Assembly: GCF_004193775.1 (NCBI RefSeq)
Contig: NC_041021.1
Span: forward strand, 18,058,583-18,122,582
Length of the DNA stretch: 64,000 nt
From: Glycine soja
Taxonomy: Eukaryota > Streptophyta > Magnoliopsida > Fabales > Fabaceae
Reading direction: 5' to 3'
The notes below the pieces were generated by a model. The model saw only the letters and a program-made list of their open reading frames with translations, did not search any database and had not been told where the DNA came from. Positions 10,206 to 21,060 of the stretch are shown here, one piece after another. A program made the position numbers and the translations under genes. Numbering within the stretch: the first letter of the stretch is position 1; the number at the start of each line of letters is the position of its first letter.

Positions 10206-12080
10206 GTTGGTTTCTAAGTTGTGATTGTTTCTTGTTGGGGGTTTGAAAACAAAAGGTAAAAGAAACTATAGTTGAAACAAGCAAAAATAAACACTAAAAG
10301 AGGTGTGAAAGATAAGGTAAAAACAAATTGGTAAAAGGCAAGCTATCTAGGCAGTTTGACAATGGAAGGTAAAGGAAATAAGCTATGAAAGTAAGCAAGA
10401 AATGTAAACAAGGCGAATCCTAAGAGTGTTTGGATGACCACATTTAAGGTTCCCAACAAAGCACTCACTATCGTAAGGAAAAATTGTCTAAAATTATTAC
10501 ATACAAATGGAAGTAGGGTGACCTATTGGAGGCTCCCAACCTACTTCCAATGAAAGGCCTTCTTGTTACAAAATTTGAAAGTAGTGAAGGTAAGTAAATT
10601 GTCAATTACAAAATTAAAAAAAGGTCCTCAATTTTTGTGGTTGTCCTCTCTTTGGTGATTCACTCAATTTGTAGTGCTTAGTCTTATAGCTCTTAAGGTG
10701 GTTGGCCCTTTGCTTTTTGACTCAAATTCTTCAAGGGATGGCAGCAATCCTCTTTTCCAATTCTCTATATGGCAACTCACAAACAAGGAAACGAAGAGAT
10801 AGGAAATAACCAAAGACAAAAAAAAATGAAATGAAAGATAAACCAATGGAGTTTTAACAAGAAAATTTTTCAAGGATTATTCAACAATTAAAGCAATGAA
10901 AAGGACATAGAAGCAAGCTAGGACTCAGAGAAACTTAGAATGGCTCTAGAGTAGAGTAAAAAAAACTAAAAAAAGACTCCACAAACCTCTAGCTTTGGCA
11001 CTTGCTTTCACACTAATTTTCAATTGAAATAGGCACCAATTATAGAATAAATTTTGAGCCAAAACAACAAGCACACTTCCCTTTCATCTTTTTTTTTTCT
11101 GGATACTGATTTTTCTGCCAAATTGTCTGATTTTAAGTATTTTTTCCTTTTATCCAAATCACTTGGTTCTTTTTCTCTAACTTTTATCCAGATGGCTAGA
11201 AAATTCAGTAAAAAGTGCAGCTCAAAATTCACAGTGACCAATTCTCAGCAATTTTTACAAACTCGTATCTCCAAGCTGCCAGCACCAGCGAATTCAGACT
11301 TCGAATATTATTTTTTTAGCATGGAATATTGATTGTGTTGGGCTTACTTTCATCCTTCCTATGTATGTTGAACTGACTAGGCTTGTTTACCACAGTTTTA
11401 GGCATTCAATACTCACTTAGGATCAAAATTTCAGCCAACAATTCAATTACCAAAACTCAAGTTAACAATAAACACAATCATAAGGAAACCTAAAAGTTCA
11501 ACAAAAGGTTCACAATCAAAGACTCTCTAAGAATTTTGCATGAACTTGTTAAGGACTAATTAACATGCAAGATTTGACTCAAATCAAATAATAGGTTAAA
11601 AGAATTTCATACACTCATGAACAAATGAGTTACACAAAGAAACAAGAAAAACAAAAATTCAGCACAACATAAGAAATCTTATGTGACAAGTTTCATGACT
11701 AAACACGACTTCTATGACAAAACTACAATAGTTGAATAAGTCACTCTAGATTTTTTAGGTTTTCTTCTACTTTAATTTTTTTATAAAGAATTTAATGGTT
11801 CAGGTATCAGCCACAAAAAAATAACAAGACAAAACTCAAAGGAACCTAAAGTCAACACAATTCATGGTTCAAGAACAAGTACAAGAAATTTGAACCATAA
11901 AAAATCAAATCTAGCTTCTATAGCATGTTAAATCGGTGGAAACTCTAAAGAATCATGTTAACAACATTTAGCAAAAGACATGTGAGGTGATACATGGAGA
12001 AAAATGAAGAAACAACAATGGAGGAGAAGGTAAAGCTGAAAATTAATGGAGCTTTAAGGAGCACCTACTTGAAGCTCTTA
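10206..12080 (-). mobile_element. Met-1 right half: leader region
   Basis: Non-coding. The minus strand matches the Met-2 leader 44706-46545, and 10378-11320 is the inverted partner of 7660-8635. Short open frames here are shared leader sequence and are not protein-like. Confidence 0.7.
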
Positions 12081-12093
12081 TGCTCTGATACCA
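12081..12093 (-). other. Primer-binding site of Met-1 right half
   Basis: The minus strand reads TGGTATCAGAGCA, a perfect initiator tRNA-Met type site, 2 bp inside the LTR at 12096. Confidence 0.85.
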
Positions 12094-12095
12094 CT

Positions 12096-13071
12096 TGATG
12101 GAAGCTTGCTTGTGGGGCTTCTATGGAGGTTGGATCTTTGAGCTTCAGTGAGGTCCTTCAATGGTGATTTTCCACCATGGAGGTGCAGCGGAAGACAAAG
12201 GAGAAGAGGTGAGAGGAGGCGCCAACCATTAGGAAATAAGCCTTGGAAGAAGGAGCTTCACCACCAAGAATGTGCGTTGCATAAAAAGCTTGGAGAGGAT
12301 GCTTCAATGGAGGAAAAGAAAGAGAGAGAGAAAGAGAGACGGGGGAGCACGAAATTGAAGGAGTAAAAGAGGGAGAGAAGTTGAACTTTGAGTTGTATCT
12401 CACAAGACTTTCATTCATCAAAGTTATCACAAATGTTACACATACTTCTATTTATAGCCAAGGTAGCTTCCTTGAGAAGCTTCCTTGAGAAGCTTTCTTG
12501 AGAAACTTCCTTGAGAAGCTTCTTTGAGAAGCATCCTTGAGAAGCTTCCTTGAGAAGCTAGAGCTTAGCTACACACACCCCTTTAATAACTAAGCTCACC
12601 TCCTTGAGAAGCTTCCTTGAGAAACTTCCTTGAGAAGCTTCCTTGAGAAGATTCCTAGAGAAGCTAGAGCTTAGCTACACACACCTCTCTAATAGCTAAG
12701 CTCACCTCCTTGAGATGAGAAGCTAGAGCTTAGCTACACACCCCCTATAATAGCTAAGCTCACCCCATTCCAAAATACATGAAAATATGAAAAAAGTCCC
12801 TACTACAAAGACTACTCAAAATGCCCTGAAATACAAGGCTAAAACCCTATACTACTAGAATAGCCAAAATACAAGGCCCAAAAGAAGGAAAAACCTATTC
12901 TAATATTTACAAAGAAGAGTGGACCCAACCTTGGCCCATGGGCTCGGAAATCTACCCTGAGGTTCATGATAACCCCGGGGCCTTCTTTAGTAGCTCTAGC
13001 CCAATCCTCTTCTTTCAATGCAAAATAATTGAGGCTTTTAAAAAAGGGGGAAGGGGAAAACCCTTGGATCA
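12096..13071 (-). mobile_element. Met-1 right-half 5' LTR
   Basis: The minus strand starts TGATCCAAGGG at 13071 and ends CAAGCTTCCATCA at 12096, next to the primer site. The same end is seen at 44681-44688 in Met-2. At about 976 bp it is longer than the Met-2 5' LTR (567 bp), because it keeps a CT-rich segment (12160-12370) and extra copies of a GAAGCTTC repeat. Tat-1 sequence resumes right after 13071. Confidence 0.8.
12466..12735. repeat. GAAGCTTC / CCTTGAGAAGCTT array
   Basis: About a dozen copies of a 12-13 bp unit, CTTGAGAAGCTTC, in three blocks separated by TAGAGCTTAGCTACACACAC spacers. The core GAAGCTTC is its own reverse complement. Related arrays are at 44450-44640 and, in a different LTR, 35715-35830. 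Confidence 0.9.
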
Positions 13072-13550
13072 ATATTTCAATTGATCAATTAAATGTCAAA
13101 TGGCTCCACTGCCTTCACTTCCAAATTGTCAAGTGACTAAATCAAACAGAACATACACTCCGAGGGAGTTCTCGAAGAGATTTGCAAAAGATAGGATGAG
13201 GTTGCATGAGTTATCACATCCTTCAAAAAGGAGATAGTCAATCTGTATTTTCCTCAAAAAGAAAAAAAAATCAAATCAAAATCACAAAAAAATAGGAAAG
13301 AATGTCATGAACATTGTACGATTTTCCATTGCATTGCATTATTGCATACGAAACCTGCATTTACTGCAATTCAAGATAAAGTTGCATGCATCTACATCCC
13401 AAAAATCATGTTCATGTTAAATGCATAGACTTTTCTGTATATACCGATTTCCCAAATCTAATCTTTTGAGTTTGGGATAAGAGGCCCTCTCAAAGAGTCA
13501 ATCTCTTGCCTTCTCATAAAGTTGAGCCCTCTGGTACTACTACCTATTCG
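13072..13550 (+). other. Tat-1 3' region, unique part
   Basis: No gene. 13080-13400 corresponds, on the minus strand, to about 25680-26060 of Tat-2 (GTCAAGTGACTAAATCAAAC and ATGAGGTTGCATGAGTTATC), which shows that Tat-1 continues here after the Met-1 insertion. Confidence 0.65.
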
Positions 13551-13815
13551 CTTCTTTTATAGGACTCAAAGTCCTCGCTTTTATGCTTTCGGAGGGCTCA
13601 AAGTCCTCACCTTCATAAGACTCAAAGTCCTCATCCTCCACTTTCACAGGACTCAAAGTCTTCGCCTTTATCTTTCATAGGACTCAAGGTCCTCACTGTA
13701 TCTTTCATAGGACTCAAATTCTTCACTTTATCTTTCGTAGGGCTCAAAGTCCTTGCCTTTTTCTTTCATAAGAATCAAAGTCCTCTGCCTTTATCTTTGA
13801 TAGGACTCAAAGTCC
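13551..13815 (+). repeat. Short tandem array, AGGACTCAAAGTCCT unit
   Basis: About nine units of 27-38 bp, each with the near-palindrome GGACTCAAAGTCC and a CTTTATCTTTCAT spacer. Directly followed by the 106-bp array. Confidence 0.85.
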
Positions 13816-13835
13816 TATGTCATTTATGCTTTTTA

Positions 13836-14611
13836 GAGACTATTAAAGTCTACTTTGCCATCCAGAGACAATCAAGTCCGATGGCACGCAGAGACAAATA
13901 TGGTCATCTTCCTTTTGTCGAAGACTTCAATGTCTTTCAACCGAGACTATTAAAGTCTCCTTTGCCATCCAAAGACAATAAAGTCTGATGGCATGCAGGG
14001 ACAAATATGGTCATCTGACTCTTGTCGAACACTTCAATGTCTTTCGACCAAGACTATTAAAGTCTCCTTTTCCATCTAGAGACAATAAAGTCCAATGGCA
14101 CACAGAGACAAATATGGTCATCTGCCTGTTGTCGAAGACTTCAATGTCTTTCGACCGAGACTATTAAAGTCTCCTTTGCCATCCAGAGACAATAAAGTCT
14201 GATTGTATGCAGAGACAAATATGGTCATCTGCCTCTTGTCGAATACTTCAATGTCTTTCGACCAAGATTATTAAAGTTTCCTTTGCCATCCCGAGGCAAT
14301 AAATTCCAATTGCACGCAAAGATAAATATGGTCATCTGCCTCTTGTCGAAAACTTCAATGTCTTTCGACCAAGACTATTATGGTCTCATTTTCCATCTAA
14401 AGACAATCAAGTCTAATGGCATGCAATGACAAATATGGTCATCTGCCTCTTGTCAAAGACTTCAATGTCTTTCGATTGAGACTGTTAAAGTATTTTTTGC
14501 CATCCAGAGACAATCAAGTCCAATGGCACGCAGAGACAAATATGGTCATCTGCCTCTTTTCAAAGACTTCAATGTCTTTCAACCGAGACTATTAAAGTCT
14601 CCTTTGCCATC
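13836..14611 (+). repeat. 106-bp tandem array of Tat-1
   Basis: More than seven diverged units. Each carries GAGACTATTAAAGTCTC, GAGACAATAAAGTC, ACAAATATGGTCATCTGCCT and AAGACTTCAATGTCTTTCGA. Each sub-motif is partly self-complementary (AGACT...AGTCT). The array runs straight into the LTR at 14612 without the polypurine tract seen in Tat-2 and Tat-3. The same repeat family is on the minus strand at 60960-62030 in Tat-3. Confidence 0.9.
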
Positions 14612-14917
14612 TGTCATACCCTAATTTCGTCCGGGGACAATTGTTTGTCGACATGCGGATTTTTGATGGTCACATTGAGGTGCTTAGAGCCAATTGTCGT
14701 GCAATCTGTAAGATTTCGTGATGTTTATGAAGGAAATAAGCCAAAAACTCAAATGGGGGTGAACTGATCAATTTAGGCAATGTTCTTCAGCCCTGGGCCC
14801 ATCTAGGCTCATTAGGAAGCTTCTACATGAAGCTCGCCTGGGCGAGCATGTTACTTCAGGCTTAAGCCACCAGCTCGCCTAGGCGAGCTGGGTGGCAAGC
14901 TCCTCCCCTATTCTGGC

Positions 14918-14925
14918 TATAAAAG
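14918..14925 (+). promoter_or_regulatory. TATA box of the first LTR body
   Basis: TATAAAAG, 26 bp after the palindrome AGCTCGCCTAGGCGAGCT (14875-14892). Confidence 0.6.
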
Positions 14926-16043
14926 GGCGTGGGAGGTAGAAGGAAGGGGTTTAGCACCCTTGGCAAGCATATTTCACTTAAAATTAGTGAAAAGAAGGAG
15001 CAAGAAGAAGAAAATCAAGGCCGAGGCGCTTCGGTAACACTTCCATGATGTTTTTGTGATCAATTCCGTGAACGTTCTTCACCGTTCTTCGTCCGTTCTT
15101 CATCGTTCATCGTTATGCATTCGGTTAGTGCTTGCTTTAAGGATTTGAATTTGATTTATGGTTTGTGCATCTTCATCTCCTTCTTTGATCATCAGTGATC
15201 ATTTTCTTTGTTTAAAGCGAGTTTCAACCAATCGTTCATACCGTAATCTTGCTTAATCATCATTTAAATAAAATTCAACCGATCATTTGTGTTGTAATCT
15301 CACTTAATCACCATTTAAATAAATTTCAACCGATCATTTATGCTATAATCTCACTTAATCACCATTTAAATAAGTTTTGACCGATCGTTTGTGTGATAAA
15401 CTCTTTCCATCAATGAAAAATAAGTTTTAACCGGTCAATAACGCCGCAAGTTAACTTTAAAAAAAAGATTGAAGATTAATCAGCCAAAACCAAATAAAAC
15501 AAATTCATAAATTTCTTCATTTCATAAAAAAAATCAAGCGATCGTTTCAAGGTCCAACGCCTTGATGACTCTCTCCTCTTTTCAAAAATCAAAACATTGT
15601 TTCAAGGTCCAACACCTTAAAACGACTTTTGTTTGGTTAAAACCAATCTTTCAAAAAAGATAAAAACATCTTTACCAACGTTCAGTTCTGAAAGAACTAC
15701 ATAGATTTGATTTTCTCATCGCAATTAAGGAATACGTAGGAGTGAGGGAAACAACCTTGTCGACTCCAAAAAAGTAAAAAACATAAAAAGAAACAAAATC
15801 CGTAGGGTAATTGTTTGCCAACATTTGGATTCTCGCCAGCCGAATTGGGCTGCTTAACACTAATTTCCACTCAATCCGTAGGGTTTTGTGACGTTTTAGA
15901 AGGAAATGTGCAAAATATTCAAAAGAAGGGCAAAAGGGTCACTTTTGGGGCATTTTTCAGCCCCTTGGCCCACTAGGAAGCTTAGGGCTGAAGTAACCAG
16001 CTCACCTGGACGAGCTGCCACACAACCTCCACCCCTCATTTCC

Positions 16044-16051
16044 TATAAATA
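16044..16051 (+). promoter_or_regulatory. TATA box of the second LTR body
   Basis: TATAAATA after a diverged palindrome (AGCTCACCTGGACGAGCT, about 16000-16017). Confidence 0.6.
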
Positions 16052-16974
16052 GGCGTGAGAGGGCTGAGGAGAAGGGTCCAGCACCTGAAATGAAGAGGTT
16101 TTCAGTGAAATTAGTGAGAAAGAGGAGAAAGAAGAAGAAAAATCAAGGCTGAGGCGCTTCCATAATGTTTCCGTGATCAATTCCATGATCGTTCTTCATC
16201 GTTCTTCCATAATTTTATTTCTTTGTGTAAAGCGAATTTCGACCGATTAATTGTGTCGTAATCTCCTTTTTATCATTGTAAAGCGAGTTTACACCGATTA
16301 ATTGTTCCGTAATCTCACTTAATCTATGTAAAATAAAGATTCAATCGATCATTTGTGTTGTAACCTCAGTTAATCATTGAAAAAATAAAGTTTCAATCTG
16401 TCATTTACTTTGCAAGTCCTTTTTTAATGAGTTTGAAAATAACCAAGTGAAACCAAAGCTAAAATCAACACATAAACAATCCTTATCCACAAAAATCGCT
16501 TGAATTCATTCAAAGGTCCAACGCCTTAAATGGTCTCTTTAAATTTTATCGGTTAAAATGAACCTTTTAAAAGTTTAAAATCAACCCTACGCGTAACTTT
16601 CTTGTTTTTTAAGAACTACGTAGGTTGGAGTTCCTCATCGCAATTGAGGATACGTAGGAGCAAGAGTCACACTCTTGTCGACCCCAAAAAGATAAAAAAA
16701 CATAAAAAGGGAAAATAAAATAAAATTGAAATCATGATTTATGCACATTTGATTAAAGGTTGTCATCCCTTGTGTCGGGCGCGTGGGGTGCTAATACCTT
16801 CCCCGCATGTAAACAACTCCCAAACCTTTGTTCTTAAAATTTGTAGACCCGCTTTGGGTTTTTTCTAATGTTTTCCTCAAATAAACGTTGGGGGCAACTC
16901 TGCGCGTTTTCCTTCCTTGGAAGACGCTCCCATGAGTCTCGCGTCGCCCTCCCACCGAAGGGTAGGTTGCGACA

Positions 16975-18058
16975 AGTGGCATTTGTATTGATTATTGTAT
17001 TATGTGTTACATCTTAGTCTCCACCATTTCATGTGTGCATCATGCATCATTATGTAGGAGTTAGGAGAAAGTTTCTAATGTTAGAAAATTTCTTCTATGG
17101 TTAAAACTCTCTGTTTTAATCGATTACAGGCTGATCGTAATTGATTACACAAGTGTTTCAAGCTTGCAGAGAATTGTCTCGTATCAGTTTAATTGATTAC
17201 ACAGTTCTTTTTGAGACAGTGATTGATTTTTCAGGAGTCTCTGCTTTAGAAAAAATGTGGCTCACAACTTCTAATTCTTAATTATGAAGATCATATTGTG
17301 AAAAGTGAGTTGTGATTTTCTCTTGAATTCATGAAGACAATCATTCATTCAAGCAAGGTTTTTGTGTAGGATTGATCAAGTTGTGTCTATCTTTGACTCT
17401 ACTTTTTCATGTGATTTATACATTACTTGTTTGTGCATTAATTTCCGAAGGCATGCTAGAATAGGTTTTTCTAGTTTAGGCTAATGATAGGTTTCTCTTA
17501 GGCTCTTATTCACAAAGGACCCTAAGGTTGGGTACCTTAGTCTCTTTTTCTGGGGTAGGAATTGAGATTGCTTGATATTGCTTGTAAGAATTCTATATGC
17601 ATAGTGAAAATCTAATTCGGGTTTGGATTAGATAACTAGATTAGCTTCTCTAGATATAAAGAGTGAACCAGTGTAGAAATTGGTGTACTTCTTCTCTTGA
17701 TCTTATCTTTGTTTCTCATTCTGGTCTTGATCAATTTACTGAAGGTAAAAGAAAATATCTTTTTGAAAGAGAGAACTTTGACAAAGGATTTTGTGTAAAG
17801 GGTGATCGATTAAATATTGGTGTACCTGAGTTTGTGATATAATCTGCGCAAAAAAAAGTTTCTTTTAACTCTGGTTTTAATAGTTTATTTTGTTATTAGA
17901 AACCAATTCACCTCTCGTCCCTCTTGGTTTGTGAGCTCTATCATTTTTTTCATCAACATAATAAGAGGAATAATATAGTATGAAAGTCATTTTTTAATCT
18001 ATCATTCATGCAACTACAAGGAAAGTATCAACCAACGATACAATTCTTGAAAGACTGT
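16975..18058. other. Flank between the Tat LTR and Ath-1; possible old copia LTR debris
   Basis: No gene. It contains TTTAATCGATTACAGG and TTTAATTGATTACACAG (17118-17205), words also found in the copia-type solo LTR at 26640-26750, and ends with text typical of copia LTR tails (AATTCACCTCTCGTCCCTCT). No clear LTR ends, so no element is called. The part 17726-18058 is repeated at 43558-43877. Confidence 0.45.
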
Positions 18059-18639
18059 TGTTAGTCGTCTTTTACGACTAACTTTTGAATATAAAAGTTT
18101 TCAAAAATGTATATATTTCTCCCAATTTATGGTTCTTTTTGGTAGGATTGTAAATATTTCTTGTTTAGTTTTTATATTTGCTCAGTAGAAGCTTTCCATA
18201 TCAATTTAATGTAAATTTCACTTCAATTCTAGGTAAAAAGGAGACAATTTTGAAGGTGCAAAAGCTGCTGTCTCGCTAAGCCTGGACCGTGCGCTTAGCG
18301 AGACTCAACTACTAAGCAAGACATCAGCCGTTTAGCGAGTGAAACGAATATTGAAGAGAATCTGCCATGTCATCATGCGCTCAGTGCGTCATCAGCTTGT
18401 TCAGCGAGAAGATTATCTCTTTTGCGCTTAGCATGAGAATGGCACTAAGCCAAATTTCACTTACTCGCGCTAAGCGCGCCTTCATGGACAAAAAGACCTT
18501 TTTAAGCTTGAATTGTAGAGAATGAAGTGGGGAGGTACGAATAGACTACATGAGCCTAGTACTGAACGAAGAACAGAGGAAAAGCTGAGCGAGGAAGAAA
18601 AAGGCCCTAACTTTTAGGTAGATTTTAGGTTTAAAAGTG
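18059..18639 (+). mobile_element. Ath-1 5' LTR, part 1 of 3
   Basis: Starts TGTTAGTCGTCTTTTACGAC, identical in form to the LTR starts at 43475 and 43878. It carries CGCTAAGC/GCTTAGCG words at 18270-18480. It is cut at 18639 by Tat-2 and continues at 32844 and 36003. The joined length is near 1.3 kb, normal for an Athila-type LTR. Confidence 0.85.
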
Positions 18640-20264
18640 TGTCGCAACGTGCCCTTTTGCAGGCGAGCGAGGCGACGCTCACGGGTGCGCTTTCCAAAGG
18701 AGGAAAGGTGCGCGGAGTCGCCACCAACGTTTATTTGTGGGAAACGTCGGAAAAACCAAAGGAAACCGGTCGAAATAAAAATTCTAAGTTCGGGAGTTGT
18801 ATTTACGTTTGAGGAAGGTATTAGCACCTCTTACGTTTGTCTCAAAGGACAACAGCCTATTTTTCAGAATTGTGGAAATTGTGTTATCTTAACTTTTAGT
18901 TCTTTTTATTTTTTGAGGTCGACAAAAGCGGGGCTCTTGCTCCTACGTACCCTCCATCAAAGAGGAAATCAGACCTACGTAGTTCTTTCTTAAAGGTGAA
19001 TCAAGCGATTCTTTTACTTGAAAGGTGATCACTTAAAGGTGTTGGGCCTTTAAAAATGATCCATTTAACTTGGTAAGAAAAAGCTGAGATAAAACTTTCA
19101 AATCTTTTTTTAGTGATTTTTTTGGTGGACGAGCTTGACTTGGCGAATTGATTTTAGCCTTAGTTTCGCTTTACTTATTAGTCAATTCCATTAAGAATGA
19201 GAAATCCCAAAGAGAAAACGTCCGATTGATTTTTATGCTTCATTTTACTAAAAGATATTTTTTTTATTATATTATTATTATTTTACCTTTTTTTTTTATT
19301 TCCAACGTGGTTACGGCACGACCGAACGGTCGGAATTCATTTTAACAGAAATTAACGAATGATACAATTCAAATGATCGGTGGAAATTTATTTTATTTTT
19401 AGATTAGGCGAGAAACAACTTAAATAAATGACTGAAGCACGTCAAAAGGGGGTATAGAAAGCGAATGAAAACGAGAATAAAAATACACAAAACAAATGGG
19501 GATCACCACGGGTACATAGAATGCATTGAAAAGTTCGGTTTGAGGTACTTACCCGTTGAAGACTGAAGAAAACGAAGAACGAACGATGAATGTTGAAGAA
19601 CGGTCGAGAATCTTCATGTGATTACTCACGGAAACGTTATGGAAATGTTACGGAAGTGCCTCGGCTTGGATTTTTTTCACGGAAATAATTTTCCTCAGCA
19701 ATTTCGAGAGAATAAGAAGTGCCAAGAAGGCTGAACCCCTTCTCCCTTCACTCCTCCCCCTATTTATAGCAAAATAGGGGAGGAGCTTGCCACCCAGCTC
19801 GCCCAGGCGAGCAAGGTTGCTTCCTCCAGAAGCAACAGCCTTCTAGAGGAAGAATCTGGAAGGCCCAAGTGGGCTTGATTGCTATTTGTACCCCCCTTTT
19901 ACTAAATGCACCCCCTTTACCTTTTTTGGTAATTCTTTTTCCGTAACGTTACGAAACTTTACGAATTTCGTAACGATACTTATTTTCCTTCCGCAAGGTT
20001 ACGAATCTTCACAGATTATGTATTTACTCTTGTTTAGCTTTCGAAGAAGATACGAAAACTCACGGATTGCGAAAAACACCTCCTTTCGATTTCTGTCACA
20101 TTACGGAATTTTCACGGATCGCGTAAGCCTGCTTCCTTTTGATTTTTCGGCACGTCTCGGGACTTCACATATTGTGCAACAAAGGGTGCCCAGTATCTCG
20201 AAGCAGCCAATCAAAAGTTGTATATAATCAAATAATAATCCCCGGACGAAATTAGGGTATGACA
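18640..20264 (-). mobile_element. Tat-2 3' LTR
   Basis: Minus strand starts TGTCATACCC at 20264 and ends GTTGCGACA at 18640; 1625 bp. It pairs with the 1627-bp LTR at 31212-32838 with roughly 40-50 visible differences (about 3% by eye). The base run before 18640 is AAGTG and after 32838 is GAGTG, a 5-bp target duplication with one change. A minus-strand TATA box is near 19765, with the GCTCGCC palindrome just upstream of it at about 19797-19813. Confidence 0.93.
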
Positions 20265-20281
20265 GTTGCCCTTCTTTACTT
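20265..20281 (-). other. Polypurine tract of Tat-2
   Basis: Minus strand AAGTAAAGAAGGGCAAC abuts the LTR start TGTCATACC. The same tract with one change (AAGTAAAGAGGGGCAAC) abuts the Tat-3 LTR at 60872. Confidence 0.85.
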
Positions 20282-20532
20282 ACCTCTCATCGGAGATAAG
20301 AGAAAAGCAAAGATAAGACACTGATTTCGTCCGTTCTGCCCTTTCCGTGATGTTGACTCTCGTCTCTACTCCTTCTTTTTCTTCTACACAACACAAAACA
20401 AAATACAAACAACAACAAGAACAACGAATATAATATACATATACACATATACACATGTTTGGCAAAGGAACCGATCCGGAAAATAACAGAAAAACATATT
20501 TCCCAGTCACCAGAGGCTCCGCGCTTGATAAT

Positions 20533-21060
20533 GGAGGACACATGAACAGCTCTAGGCAATGACATTCATGGGTCTCCGAATAAAACTGGAGAATGGAGAA
20601 TTGGCGAACAACGCTAGGCAATGACATTCGCGGGGCTCCAGACTCGAAGGTGGAGGACACATGAACAGCGCTAGGAAATGACATTCATGGGGCTCCGAAA
20701 AAAGTGGAGAATGGAGGATTGCACTTGAGGGTCCCAACTTAGGCAATCATGAAGCATAGTTCCAAACTCGAAGGTGGAGGACACATGAACAGTGCTAGGC
20801 AATGACATTCATGGGGCTCCGAAAAAAGTGGAGAATGGAGGATGGCACTAGAGGGTCCACACTTAGGCAATCAGGAAGCATAGCTCCAAACTCAAAGGTG
20901 GAGGACACATGAACAGCACTAGGCAATGAAATTCATGGGGCTCCGAAAAAAGTGGAGAATGGAGGATTGCACTTGAGGGTCCACACTTAGGCAATCATGA
21001 AGCATAACTCCAAACTCGAAGGTGGAGGACACATGAACTGCGCCAGGCAATGACATTCAT
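20533..21060 (-). repeat. 124-bp tandem array in Tat-2
   Basis: GGAGGACACATGAACAG recurs near 20533, 20652, 20776, 20900 and 21024, so the unit is about 119-124 bp. Each unit also holds GGCAATGACATTCATGGGGC and GTGGAGAATGGAGGATTGCA. Not seen elsewhere in the window. Confidence 0.92.

Larger units (their letters stand above)
14612..16974 (+). mobile_element. Chimeric double Tat LTR
   Basis: Begins TGTCATACCCTAATTTCG and ends GGTTGCGACA, but is 2.36 kb and contains two LTR bodies in tandem. 14612 to about 15800 is an LTR lacking its last part. At about 15800 the text jumps to GTAATTGTTTGCCAACATTT, which corresponds to about position 25 of another Tat LTR and then runs complete to 16974. There are therefore two palindrome/TATA sets (TATAAAAG at 14918, TATAAATA at 16044) and two TACGTAGG modules (15690-15745, 16610-16672). 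No primer site follows 16974 and no target duplication was found. Confidence 0.8.

Noticed and set aside
13836..14611. Possible CRISPR-like or satellite array
   Set aside because: Units are tandem and adjacent, without unique spacers, and belong to a retrotransposon 3' region in plant DNA.
16975..18058. Full copia element or host gene
   Set aside because: Copia-like words are present but no LTR ends, primer site or coding domain could be shown.
18637..18993. 118-codon open frame in the Tat-2 LTR, also present at 31221-31601 in the other LTR
   Set aside because: It is antisense to the LTR and repeated only because both LTRs are copies; composition is not protein-like and it covers the TACGTAGG module.
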